Shown: positions 16,137 to 24,936 of the stretch, piece after piece
How the letters are laid out: each line of letters starts with the position of its first letter
Numbering within the stretch: the first letter of the stretch is position 1
Source: Rhodobacterales bacterium UBA3080
Lineage (GTDB): Bacteria > Pseudomonadota > Alphaproteobacteria > Rhodobacterales > Rhodobacteraceae
Length of the DNA stretch: 48,721 bases
Assembly (NCBI GenBank): GCA_002366645.1
Contig: DFBM01000010.1
Location: 17,602 to 66,322, forward strand
Direction of reading: 5' to 3'
The notes under the pieces: model-generated
What the model was told of the DNA's origin: nothing
Database searches by the model: none
What the model saw: only the letters and a program-made list of their open reading frames with translations
Position numbers and translations under genes: made by a program

Positions 16137-18284
16137 TCAGCGCTCCCGTTTACGTTCCAGTCTCCCCTTGTGTAGCAGCGGCTCGGTGTAACCGGAAGGC
16201 TGTTTGGCCCCTTGGAGCGCCAAGTCGCAGGCAGAGCGGAACGCCACGTCGTTATAGTCGGGCGCCATTGGCTGGTAGAACGGATCGTCGGTGTTCTGTA
16301 GATCAACGACTTTTGCCATGCGTTTGAAGGATTCCATGACCTGTTCTTCGGTGACGATACCGTGGTGCAACCAGTTCGCAATGTGCTGGCTGGAAATACG
16401 GCAGGTGGCGCGATCTTCCATCAGGCCAATGTCGTTTATGTCCGGTACTTTGGAGCACCCTACCCCCTGATCGATCCATCTAACGACGTACCCGAGGATG
16501 CCTTGCGCGTTATTGTCAATTTCGGACTGGATTTCCTGTGATGACCAGTTCGGATCACTAGCCAGCGGGATGGTCAGGATGTCATCCAGCTTGGCGCGTC
16601 GACCCTCGCTGGCGATTTTCGCCTGAACTTCGTGCACATTAATCTTGTGGTAATGCGTGGCGTGCAATGTCGCGCCCGTCGGACTTGGCACCCATGCGCA
16701 ATTGGCACCGGCCAACGGGTGGTTGATTTTCGACTTGAGCATGTCTGCCATCAGGTCGGGCATCGCCCACATACCTTTGCCGATCTGCGCCTTGCCACGC
16801 AATCCACAGGCGAGACCGACATCGACGTTGTTGTCTTCATAGGCCGCGATCCACGCGGTATGTTTCATGTCGTCTTTACGGACCATCGGCCCCGCTTCCA
16901 TGGAAGTGTGGATTTCGTCGCCCGTACGGTCGAGGAAGCCGGTGTTGATAAAGGCAACGCGGTGCTTGGCGGCGCGGATACATTCCTTGAGGTTGACGGT
17001 GGTGCGGCGCTCCTCGTCCATGATGCCGATTTTCACGGTGTTGGCTGGTAGGCCGAGTACGGTCTCGACGCGCGAGAATATCTCGTCCGCGAAGGCGACT
17101 TCTTCGGGACCGTGCATTTTGGGTTTAACGACGTAGATTGAGCCGGTGGAAGAATTTCGTGCACCGTCGGTTTTATTAAGGTCATGCATGGCGCAAAGCG
17201 TGGTGAACATGGCGTCCATCATGCCCTCGAACACTTCGTCACCGTTTTGGTCGAGGATTGCCGGATTGGTCATCAAGTGGCCAACATTACGGACCAGCAT
17301 CAGCGCACGGGTTTTGATCGACAGAGCGCTACCGTCAGGGGCGGTAAATTCCTTGTCCTCTGCCAGTTTCCGCTCAATCAGCTTGTCACCTTTACGCAAG
17401 GTTTCGACCAGATCACCGCGCATCAAGCCAAGCCAGTTGCTATAGGCGAGCGTTTTATCTTCTGCATCGACGGCGGCAACCGAATCTTCGCAATCCATAA
17501 TCGCAGATATGGCGGATTCCAGCAAAACGTCGGCGACATTGGCCGAGTCCGTAGCACCGATCTGGTTGGTCGCATCGATCAGAATTTCGATATGCAAACC
17601 GTTATTGCGCAGCAATATGGACGCGGGGTTGGCCGCCGCGCCGGTATATCCGGCAAATTGTGCGGGATCGGCCAGACCAGCAGTGCCAGCCATCAGCGCG
17701 CCGTTTTCCACGGAGTATCCGTTGACGCCGTTGTGCGAGCCTTCGGAAAGCGGCGCGACCTCGTCCAGAAACTCCTTCGCCCATGCAACAACGCGCGCGC
17801 CGCGTGCAGGGTCAAACGGGCCTTTAACGGGTAAATCGCCAAGTGCGTCAGTGCCATAGAGCGAGTCATAGAGGCTGCCCCAACGCGCATTCGCGGCGTT
17901 CAATGCATAGCGGGCGTTCATAATTGGCACCACAAGTTGCGGGCCAGGGATGGTCGCGATTTCGGGGTCGACGTTGGCGGTTTCAATGCCGAAATCGTCG
18001 CCTTCGGGAACCAGATATCCGATCTTCGTCAGGAAGGATTTATAGGCGGCCATATCCTGCGGCTGGCCTTTACGCGCGATATGCCAACCGTCAATCTGAC
18101 TTTGTATTTCGTCACGTTTTGCTAACAGTGCGCGGTTTTTCGGGGTTAGATCATGCACGATCTTGGAAAACCCGGACCAGAAGGTTTCTGCATCGACACC
18201 CGAGCCGGGCAGCGCCTTGGTTTGCGCGAATTCGAACAGTTCAGTGGCGATTTGTAGGCCGTGGTGTGTGACGCGATCTGACAT
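16137..18284 (-). CDS. glcB: Malate synthase G
   Basis: A 715-residue protein with the length and character of malate synthase G. Recognisable parts are the early GVDAETFWSGF region, DCEDSVAAVDAEDK, KPKMHGPEEVAF, IGIMDEERRTTVNL with GFLDRTGDEIHTSMEAGPM, and GANCAWVPSPTGATLHATHYHKI. It condenses glyoxylate with acetyl-CoA to malate. The start has AAGGAG 7 nt upstream. Isocitrate lyase is not in the window. Acetyl-CoA made by the leucine operon could feed this step, though the two are not linked transcriptionally. Confidence 0.95.
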   Translation of the reverse strand: MSDRVTHHGLQIATELFEFAQTKALPGSGVDAETFWSGFSKIVHDLTPKNRALLAKRDEIQSQIDGWHIARKGQPQDMAAYKSFLTKIGYLVPEGDDFGIETANVDPEIATIPGPQLVVPIMNARYALNAANARWGSLYDSLYGTDALGDLPVKGPFDPARGARVVAWAKEFLDEVAPLSEGSHNGVNGYSVENGALMAGTAGLADPAQFAGYTGAAANPASILLRNNGLHIEILIDATNQIGATDSANVADVLLESAISAIMDCEDSVAAVDAEDKTLAYSNWLGLMRGDLVETLRKGDKLIERKLAEDKEFTAPDGSALSIKTRALMLVRNVGHLMTNPAILDQNGDEVFEGMMDAMFTTLCAMHDLNKTDGARNSSTGSIYVVKPKMHGPEEVAFADEIFSRVETVLGLPANTVKIGIMDEERRTTVNLKECIRAAKHRVAFINTGFLDRTGDEIHTSMEAGPMVRKDDMKHTAWIAAYEDNNVDVGLACGLRGKAQIGKGMWAMPDLMADMLKSKINHPLAGANCAWVPSPTGATLHATHYHKINVHEVQAKIASEGRRAKLDDILTIPLASDPNWSSQEIQSEIDNNAQGILGYVVRWIDQGVGCSKVPDINDIGLMEDRATCRISSQHIANWLHHGIVTEEQVMESFKRMAKVVDLQNTDDPFYQPMAPDYNDVAFRSACDLALQGAKQPSGYTEPLLHKGRLERKRER

Positions 18285-18320
18285 TGGTACTCCTTGGCAT
18301 ATCTTTGTATACCGAAATAT

Positions 18321-18338
18321 CGTTTCCGATTGGAAACG
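18321..18338. promoter_or_regulatory. Inverted repeat between glcB and pepN, candidate operator
   Basis: A perfect dyad CGTTTCC-N4-GGAAACG lies 37 bp upstream of the glcB start, in the 175-bp divergent region shared with pepN. On the minus strand a possible -35 (TTGCGT) overlaps the far arm and a TATTTC lies about 16 bp beyond it, so a bound repressor could block glcB. The dyad is plain in the sequence; the promoter elements and regulator are guesses. Confidence 0.45.
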
Positions 18339-18459
18339 CAAGCGGATTCCTTGGGTGAGAGAATGTATTTACCAGTTCCGTGAGGTAACGGCACCAAACT
18401 TCCTCTTGCGGATGTGGCTGAGGGGCATAGTGTATCGGCGAACATTTTTGGGGGAAATC

Positions 18460-21021
18460 ATGACATCCGAAACCGATCTGACTATCCGTCTTTCCGACTA
18501 CAAACCGTTGCCATACCTGATCGAGGATGTGCATCTGACATTCACGCTGCATCCGACGAAGACGCAGGTGAAGACACGGATTAATTTTGTCGTGAATCCC
18601 GCTTCGCAAGGCGGTGACCTTCGACTGGATGGCGAAGAGCTTGAGCTGGCGTCGGCGAAAATAGACGGGGTTGATGTCTCGATCACGCCGGATGCCGAGG
18701 GGCTGACCATTCCTGCCGCGATGATCGGCGAGCGGTTTGTCTGGGAATGCGAGACGGTTATTAACCCTGCTACGAACACCTCGCTAGACGGGCTGTATAT
18801 GTCCGGTGGTATGTACTGCACCCAATGCGAGGCCGAGGGTTTCCGAAAGATAACTTTCTACCCCGACCGCCCCGACGTGATGACGGTTTTCACCGTCCGG
18901 ATCGAGAGCGACATGCCGGTGCTACTGTCCAACGGCAACCCGACTGCGAGTGGCGAAGGCTGGGTGGAGTGGCATGACCCTTGGCCAAAACCGGCGTATC
19001 TATTCGCGCTCGTTGCCGGTGATCTGGTGTCGTATGACGACAGTTTTACCACGGCCTCAGGCCGTGAAGTTGCGTTGAAGATCTATGTTCGCGAGGGCGA
19101 CCAAGACAAGTGCGCCTATGCGATGGATTCGCTTATCCGGTCGATGAAATGGGACGAAGAGAAGTACGGGCGTGAATACGATCTCGACCTGTTCAACATC
19201 GTTGCTGTGGACGATTTCAATATGGGCGCGATGGAGAACAAGGGGCTGAATATCTTCAACTCGGCGCTGGTTCTGGCCAGCCCTGAAACGGCGACGGACA
19301 CGAATTACGAGCGGATCGAGAGTGTGATCGCCCATGAATATTTTCACAACTGGACGGGCAACCGGATTACCTGCCGCGACTGGTTCCAGCTGTGCCTGAA
19401 GGAAGGTCTGACGGTCTACCGCGACCAGCAGTTCACCGGCGACATGCGGGATGCTGGGGTTAAACGGATTGATGATGTTCAGAAGCTGCGGGCGTATCAG
19501 TTCCGCGAGGATGCGGGACCTTTGGCGCACCCGCCGCGACCGGAAGAGTATATTGAAATCAATAATTTCTATACGTCTACGGTTTATAATAAGGGCGCCG
19601 AAGTTGTCGGTATGTTGCCGCGACTGGTCGGGGCTGACGGGTATCGCAAGGCGCTCGATTTGTATTTTGAACGGCATGACGGACAAGCCTGCACGATTGA
19701 GGATTGGTTGACCGTTTTCGAGGATGCAACCGGCCGTGATCTGACCCAGTTTAAGCTATGGTATTCCAGTGCGGGCACGCCGAAGGTCTCGGTTTCGGAC
19801 GACTGGACGGATGGCGTTTATGCCCTGACTTTAACGCAATCTATAGCGCCAACCCCCGGGCAGGCCGAAAAGTTGCCGCGACTGATCCCCGTCGGCGTTG
19901 GTTTGCTTTATCCGGATGGAACCGAGGCAGTTCCGACGCAGGTTTTGGAACTTGATAAGGAAACCGTAACCTTTCGGTTCAATGATCTAAAGGAACGGCC
20001 GATTCCGTCGATCCTACGGGACTTTTCGGCACCGGTGATAATTGAACGGGAGACATCGAACGAAGAATATGCGTTTTTGCTGGCCCATGACACCGACCAG
20101 TTCAACAAATGGGAAGCAGGGCGGAATTATGCGCTAAACATCCTTGAGCGGTTGGCGTCAGGTGCGAACGACCCTGACGAAGCGTTTTTGACGGCGATGA
20201 AAACGGTGGCGCTGGACGAGGATCTGGACCCTGCTTTCCGCGCGTTAGCGGTATCTTTGCCCGATGAGAGCGTTATCGCCGGAGATATTGTCGCCAAGGG
20301 CGGTATCCCTGATCCTGTGGCGATTCACAGTGCGCGGAAGTTGCTGGATCATGCTGTTGCGCACGAGATGAATCCGGATTTGCCGGCGCTATATGCCTCG
20401 ATGAATGTGGAAGGCGCTTATACACCCGATGCAAAGGCTGCGGGGAAGCGGGCGTTGCGGGCGCGGGCGTTGTCGTTGATGACCCAGCTCGATCCGGACG
20501 CCACGCTGGCAAAACAGCAGTTTGCCGATGCAGATAACATGACCGAGCAACTGTCAGCGTTGTCCGCGCTGGTGGCGGCGGATCAGGCGGAAGGTGCGCT
20601 GGAAGTATTTTATAAACAATGGCAGCATGAAAAGCTGGTAATTGATAAATGGTTTAGCGTTCAGGCAATGGCGACACCGCCGGAGCGAGCGGTCGAGGTA
20701 GTGCGCGGGTTGACGCTCCATGACGATTTTGAGTGGAAGAACCCGAACCGCTACCGGTCTTTGATGGGGGCGTTCGCACAAGCCAACCCGGCTGGTTTCC
20801 ATAATGCGAGTGGCGGCGGATACGAACTGGTCGCTGACTGGATTATCAAACTTGACCCGCACAACCCGCAAACCACAGCCAACATGTGTACCGTCTTTGC
20901 GTCGTGGCGGCAGTATGACGAAAACCGGCAGGCCAAAATGAAGGCCGCGTTGGAACAGATTCAAGGAACTGAAGGTCTGTCCAAAGACGCGAGCGAGATC
21001 GTGGGGCGTATCCTCTCCTAG
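18460..21021 (+). CDS. pepN: Aminopeptidase N (M1 family)
   Basis: An 853-residue zinc aminopeptidase close in length to E. coli PepN. GAMEN (residues 256-260) holds the N-terminal amine of the substrate, and HEYFH (His292, His296) with Glu315 binds zinc, Glu293 being the general base. A helical C-terminal domain follows. It removes N-terminal residues from cytoplasmic peptides. The ATG at 18460 is preceded by GGGGGAAA; in-frame codons further upstream run into the glcB region and do not look coding. It diverges from glcB. Confidence 0.95.
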   Translation: MTSETDLTIRLSDYKPLPYLIEDVHLTFTLHPTKTQVKTRINFVVNPASQGGDLRLDGEELELASAKIDGVDVSITPDAEGLTIPAAMIGERFVWECETVINPATNTSLDGLYMSGGMYCTQCEAEGFRKITFYPDRPDVMTVFTVRIESDMPVLLSNGNPTASGEGWVEWHDPWPKPAYLFALVAGDLVSYDDSFTTASGREVALKIYVREGDQDKCAYAMDSLIRSMKWDEEKYGREYDLDLFNIVAVDDFNMGAMENKGLNIFNSALVLASPETATDTNYERIESVIAHEYFHNWTGNRITCRDWFQLCLKEGLTVYRDQQFTGDMRDAGVKRIDDVQKLRAYQFREDAGPLAHPPRPEEYIEINNFYTSTVYNKGAEVVGMLPRLVGADGYRKALDLYFERHDGQACTIEDWLTVFEDATGRDLTQFKLWYSSAGTPKVSVSDDWTDGVYALTLTQSIAPTPGQAEKLPRLIPVGVGLLYPDGTEAVPTQVLELDKETVTFRFNDLKERPIPSILRDFSAPVIIERETSNEEYAFLLAHDTDQFNKWEAGRNYALNILERLASGANDPDEAFLTAMKTVALDEDLDPAFRALAVSLPDESVIAGDIVAKGGIPDPVAIHSARKLLDHAVAHEMNPDLPALYASMNVEGAYTPDAKAAGKRALRARALSLMTQLDPDATLAKQQFADADNMTEQLSALSALVAADQAEGALEVFYKQWQHEKLVIDKWFSVQAMATPPERAVEVVRGLTLHDDFEWKNPNRYRSLMGAFAQANPAGFHNASGGGYELVADWIIKLDPHNPQTTANMCTVFASWRQYDENRQAKMKAALEQIQGTEGLSKDASEIVGRILS

Positions 21022-21057
21022 GTCTTGCCCCTTCGGGCGTGGTTGCGTAGAAGACCT
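21020..21057 (+). terminator. Nested stem-loop between pepN and gatB
   Basis: Outer arms AGGTCTT and AAGACCT enclose an inner hairpin GCCC-CTTC-GGGC. The structure starts at the pepN stop codon. A short T run (ATATTTTT) follows only after about 7 nt, so it is a possible but not classic rho-independent terminator. It may instead protect the pepN mRNA 3' end. Confidence 0.4.
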
Positions 21058-21085
21058 TGACCATATTTTTAGCGGATGAAACGCA

Positions 21086-22603
21086 ATGACCGAGCTTGCC
21101 TATACCGAACCGAAACCGAAGATCTATGCGGGTGCCAAAAGCGACTGGGAAGTCGTGATTGGGCTGGAGGTGCACGCGCAGGTGGCCTCGAAGTCCAAGC
21201 TGTTTTCGGGCGCATCGACGACCTTCGGTGCCGAGCCGAATTCGAACGTGTCGCTGGTGGATGCCGCGATGCCGGGCATGTTGCCGGTGGTTAACGAATT
21301 CTGCATCGAACAGGCGGTCCGCACCGGGCTGGGTTTGAAGGCCGAAATCAACCTGTACTCGCGTTTCGATCGGAAGAACTATTTCTACCCGGATTTGCCG
21401 CAGGGCTACCAGATTTCGCAGTTATACCACCCGATCGTTGGCGAGGGTGAAATCCTCGTTGATATGGAACCGGGCGTGGCACGTCTGGTACGGGTTGAGC
21501 GTATCCATGTAGAGCAGGATGCGGGTAAATCCGTGCATGATATGGACCCTGAAATGTCCTTCGTTGACCTCAACCGGACGGGTATCGCCCTGATGGAGAT
21601 CGTCAGTCGTCCTGATATCCGCGGACCGGAGGAAGCAGCCGAATATGTTCGAAAACTGCGTCAAATCCTGCGATATTTGGGTACTTGTGATGGAAATATG
21701 CAAGAAGGCTCGATGCGTGCAGACGTTAATGTGTCGGTTTGCAAGGCTGGAACCTATGAAAAATTCCGCGCCAGTGACAATGATTTCTCGTTGTTGGGAA
21801 CGCGGTGCGAAATCAAGAATATGAATTCCATGCGGTTCATCCAGCAGGCGATTGACTACGAGGCCAAGCGCCAGATTGCGATCATTGAGGACGGCGGGAC
21901 AATCGATCAGGAAACTCGTTTATATGACACGGTCAAAGGCGAGACCCGCTCCATGCGTTCCAAGGAAGAAGCGCATGACTACCGGTATTTCCCCTGCCCC
22001 GATTTGCTGCCGCTAGAGATCGAGCAGTCTTGGGTGGACGGGATTGCCGCGAGCCTGCCGGAACTGCCGGACGAAAAGAAAGCGCGGTTCGTGACCGATT
22101 ACGGCATGACCGAATATGACGCGGGTGTTTTGACCGCAGACGTTGCCAACGCGACGTATTTCGAAACGGTTGCCACTGGGCGTGACGGTAAAACGGCTGC
22201 GAACTGGGTGATTAACGAATTGTTTGGCCGCTTGAACAAAGAAGGTCACACTATTGATGAGTCGCCAATTTCAGCGATGCAGCTTGGAAGTATTCTCGAT
22301 TTGATCGCCAAGGGGGATATTTCGGGCAAGATTGCCAAGGAATTGTTCGAGATCGTCTGGGCCGAAGGTGGCGAACCTGCGGAGATCGTTGAAGCGCGCG
22401 GTATGAAACAGGTAACCGATACGGGCGCGATCGAAGCCGCCGTTGACGAGGTTATGGCTGCGAACCCTGATAAAGTTGCGGCGGCGCAAGCCAAGCCGAG
22501 CATGGCAGGTTGGTTCGTCGGACAGGTCATGAAAACAACGGGTGGCAAGGCAAATCCGAAGGCGGTTAACGAGATTATTCGCGCCAAGCTAGGAATCGAG
22601 TAA
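21086..22603 (+). CDS. gatB: Aspartyl/glutamyl-tRNA amidotransferase subunit B
   Basis: A 505-residue GatB. It shows EVVIGLEVHAQV, SRFDRKNYFYPDLPQGYQISQ, and HVEQDAGKS, the classic GatB signatures, and a C-terminal YqeY-like tail domain ending in PKAVNEIIRAKL. With GatA and GatC it converts Glu-tRNA(Gln), and often Asp-tRNA(Asn), to the amide forms by an ATP-dependent transfer. Neither gatA nor gatC is in the window. A single-gene or two-gene transcript with the following small protein is likely (33-bp gap). Confidence 0.97.
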   Translation: MTELAYTEPKPKIYAGAKSDWEVVIGLEVHAQVASKSKLFSGASTTFGAEPNSNVSLVDAAMPGMLPVVNEFCIEQAVRTGLGLKAEINLYSRFDRKNYFYPDLPQGYQISQLYHPIVGEGEILVDMEPGVARLVRVERIHVEQDAGKSVHDMDPEMSFVDLNRTGIALMEIVSRPDIRGPEEAAEYVRKLRQILRYLGTCDGNMQEGSMRADVNVSVCKAGTYEKFRASDNDFSLLGTRCEIKNMNSMRFIQQAIDYEAKRQIAIIEDGGTIDQETRLYDTVKGETRSMRSKEEAHDYRYFPCPDLLPLEIEQSWVDGIAASLPELPDEKKARFVTDYGMTEYDAGVLTADVANATYFETVATGRDGKTAANWVINELFGRLNKEGHTIDESPISAMQLGSILDLIAKGDISGKIAKELFEIVWAEGGEPAEIVEARGMKQVTDTGAIEAAVDEVMAANPDKVAAAQAKPSMAGWFVGQVMKTTGGKANPKAVNEIIRAKLGIE

Positions 22604-22636
22604 GCTGCGCTAGACTGATTCGAACGGGGACATACG

Positions 22637-22990
22637 ATGACCAACTTTGAATACAAAACGATTTGCGCACCGCGTAAGCCTTTGAAATTTAAAGGCGTAA
22701 AAGGTCAGGATGAGCGGTATGCCCGCACCTTGACCGAAGCAATCAACGCGCAATCGGCCGATGGCTGGGAGTATTTTCGCGCGGAATCTCTGCCGGTTGA
22801 TGAAAAAACCGGCATGATGGGTAAAACTGCCGAGAAGTATTTGAGCCTTCTTATCTTCCGTCGTGAAAATATCGAAAACTACGAAGAGCCGGCGTTTTCA
22901 CCGGCCGATCCAGTGATGTTGCACACACCAGTTTTGGACGAGGATGACGCAACCGACGTGGGCAGCCTCGGGCCTGCAACGCGCGACTAG
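22637..22990 (+). CDS. DUF4177-like small protein
   Basis: A 117-residue cytoplasmic protein. It has the DUF4177 look: F-E-Y-K-T near the start, then LTEAINAQSADGWEYFRAESLP, then a beta strand YLSLLIFRRE, with a loose acidic C-terminal tail. The family has no established function. Its stop codon shares the palindrome CTAG with the stop of the convergent FAD-oxidoreductase gene. Confidence 0.7.
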   Translation: MTNFEYKTICAPRKPLKFKGVKGQDERYARTLTEAINAQSADGWEYFRAESLPVDEKTGMMGKTAEKYLSLLIFRRENIENYEEPAFSPADPVMLHTPVLDEDDATDVGSLGPATRD

Positions 22991-24360
22991 TTTGACGGCA
23001 GAACTTTTCCAGGGTTCATGATGTTTTTCGGATCGAGCGTCTTTTTAATATCGACCATAACTTGAAGTGCATCGCCATGTTCTTCGGCCATGTACTTCAT
23101 TTTACCGATGCCGACGCCATGTTCGCCGGTGACGGTTCCGTCTAGTTCCAGCGCCAACTTGTTCAAATTATGGACGAATTCGCGGGTTGCGGCCATCTCC
23201 GCTTCATCCTCATGATCAACGCTTATTCCGCAGTGAAAGTTTCCGTCGCCCGTATGGCCAACCATGGAGAGGGTCAGGCCGAGTCGTTCACCTTCGGCGC
23301 GGGCGAATTTCACCGCTTCGGCCAGTCGGCTGATCGGTACGCAAACGTCGGTATTCTGGACGCGCATTTCCGGACGGTGCGCTTTTTGGGCGTAATATGC
23401 GTTGTGGCGCATTTTCCACAGGGCGGCGCGGTCTTCGGCTTTTGCAGACCATTCAAAATCGCTGCCCCCCATGTCGGTGACGATTTCGCCGAAAGTTTCA
23501 GCCTGCTCCTTCACGCCCGCAGCGGAGCCGTGGAATTCGACGAAGAGATGCGGGACTTCGGGTAGATTTGCCCCTTGTGAGAGGTTGAATCCGCGCGCCA
23601 TCATTTCGTCAACGAACTCGATCCGCGCCATCGGGATGCCCATCTGGATGGTGGTGATGACCGTATTCACCGCGCTTTCGATATCGGGAAAACTACAGGT
23701 GGCGGCGGAAACAGCTTCGGGTTGGCCCTGCAGACGAAGGGTGATTTCCGTAATGATACCGAGTGTACCTTCGGAGCCCACAAAGAGTTTGGTCAGGTCG
23801 TATCCGGCCGAAGTTTTGCGGGCACGTGTACCAGTGCGGATAATCCGGCCATCGGCCATAACCACTTCTAATGCCATAACATTTTCGCGCATGGTACCAT
23901 AACGAACCGCTGTAGTGCCGGACGCGCGGGTGGCAGTCATACCGCCGAGCGACGCATTGGCGCCGGGATCAACCGGGAAGAACAGACCGGTTGCGCGCAG
24001 GTCTTCGTTCAGCTGTTCGCGGGTAACGCCGGGCTGGACAACAGCATCCATGTCTTCGGCGTGCACGGTCAGTATTTCGTTCATGTTCGACATATCGAGG
24101 CTTATGCCCCCGCGCACGGCCAGTTGGTGGCCTTCTAGCGAGGTACCGGTGCCATAGGCGATAATCGGACAGTCATTTGCAGCGCAGATTTTGACGATTT
24201 CCGAGACTTCGGCGGTGGAGTTCGGAAATACCACGGCGTCAGGAGGGGTTACGGGGAAGTAGGCTTCGTTCTGGCCGTGGGCTTCTAGAACCGAACGGTT
24301 CAGCGAGACTTGCTCGCCAAATTGCGATTGCAGAATTTTGATTGCGGCTTCTATGCTCAT
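22987..24360 (-). CDS. FAD-linked D-2-hydroxyacid (D-lactate type) dehydrogenase
   Basis: A 457-residue protein with a PCMH-type FAD-binding domain (IIAYGTGTSLEGHQLAVRGGISLDM, VDPGANASLGGMTATRASG, VGSEGTLGIITEITLRL) and a C-terminal FAD-oxidase domain containing LSMVGHTGDGNFHCGI, where the His residues fit metal and substrate binding, and GEHGVGIGKMKYM. This is the GlcD/D-LDH (cytochrome-linked) family. D-lactate is the likeliest substrate, but glycolate or another D-2-hydroxyacid is possible. The start at 24360 has GGAGGG at good spacing; a longer in-frame extension would run into the divergent gene. A second, distinct homologue is at 44532-45935. Confidence 0.9.
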   Translation of the reverse strand: MSIEAAIKILQSQFGEQVSLNRSVLEAHGQNEAYFPVTPPDAVVFPNSTAEVSEIVKICAANDCPIIAYGTGTSLEGHQLAVRGGISLDMSNMNEILTVHAEDMDAVVQPGVTREQLNEDLRATGLFFPVDPGANASLGGMTATRASGTTAVRYGTMRENVMALEVVMADGRIIRTGTRARKTSAGYDLTKLFVGSEGTLGIITEITLRLQGQPEAVSAATCSFPDIESAVNTVITTIQMGIPMARIEFVDEMMARGFNLSQGANLPEVPHLFVEFHGSAAGVKEQAETFGEIVTDMGGSDFEWSAKAEDRAALWKMRHNAYYAQKAHRPEMRVQNTDVCVPISRLAEAVKFARAEGERLGLTLSMVGHTGDGNFHCGISVDHEDEAEMAATREFVHNLNKLALELDGTVTGEHGVGIGKMKYMAEEHGDALQVMVDIKKTLDPKNIMNPGKVLPSN

Positions 24361-24420
24361 AGGGGTTCCCTCCGGTTTGTCGTCACAGTAATGTCGGGGC
24401 AAATTTAGGGAAAGTGCAAA

Positions 24421-24933
24421 ATGACGGCCCATGAAGGACATGACGCACCGTATGCTGCTCCGGTGGAATTGCCGAAGCGACAAGTTCCTGCCGAATGGAT
24501 TGATTATAACGGCCATATGAACGTCGCCTACTACGTTATGGCGATAGATCAGGCGCTGGACCGGTTTCTGGAAGACGAACTTGGGATTGGCGAGGCCCAC
24601 GCCGCACGGGTCCGGCAAGGGCCTTATGCCTTGCAGTCGCATGTTCACTATTTAAGCGAAATGCTTGAAGGCGAGAGTTTCATTGTTTCGGTGCGCATGA
24701 TCGATTGCGATGCCAAACGGATGCATCTGTTTATCGAGTTGTTGAGCGCAAACGGTCGTAAGGTTGCAGCGACCTGCGAGCAGATGTTGATGAATGTCGA
24801 TCTGGAGACGCGGCGCTCGACACCTTATCCCGATTGGGCGCAGGTGCGGATGCAGGCGATGTTGGCGGCGCATAGGGCTTTGGATGCACCCGTTCAGTTG
24901 GGTGCGCCCATCGGGATAAGGCGAAAAGGGTAG
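24421..24933 (+). CDS. 4HBT-type acyl-CoA thioesterase
   Basis: A 170-residue hotdog-fold protein. VPAEWIDYNGHMNVAYYVMAIDQA is the 4HBT active-site region (Asp, Gly-His-Met-Asn), followed by the long helix and the sheet segments HVHYLSEMLEGESFIV and AATCEQMLMNVDLE. The closest character is to the betainyl-CoA-type thioesterases of carnitine degradation, but no other carnitine genes are present, so the substrate is open. It diverges from the FAD-oxidoreductase over 60 bp and is followed after 3 bp by the ClC gene. Confidence 0.83.
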   Translation: MTAHEGHDAPYAAPVELPKRQVPAEWIDYNGHMNVAYYVMAIDQALDRFLEDELGIGEAHAARVRQGPYALQSHVHYLSEMLEGESFIVSVRMIDCDAKRMHLFIELLSANGRKVAATCEQMLMNVDLETRRSTPYPDWAQVRMQAMLAAHRALDAPVQLGAPIGIRRKG

Positions 24934-24936
24934 AAT

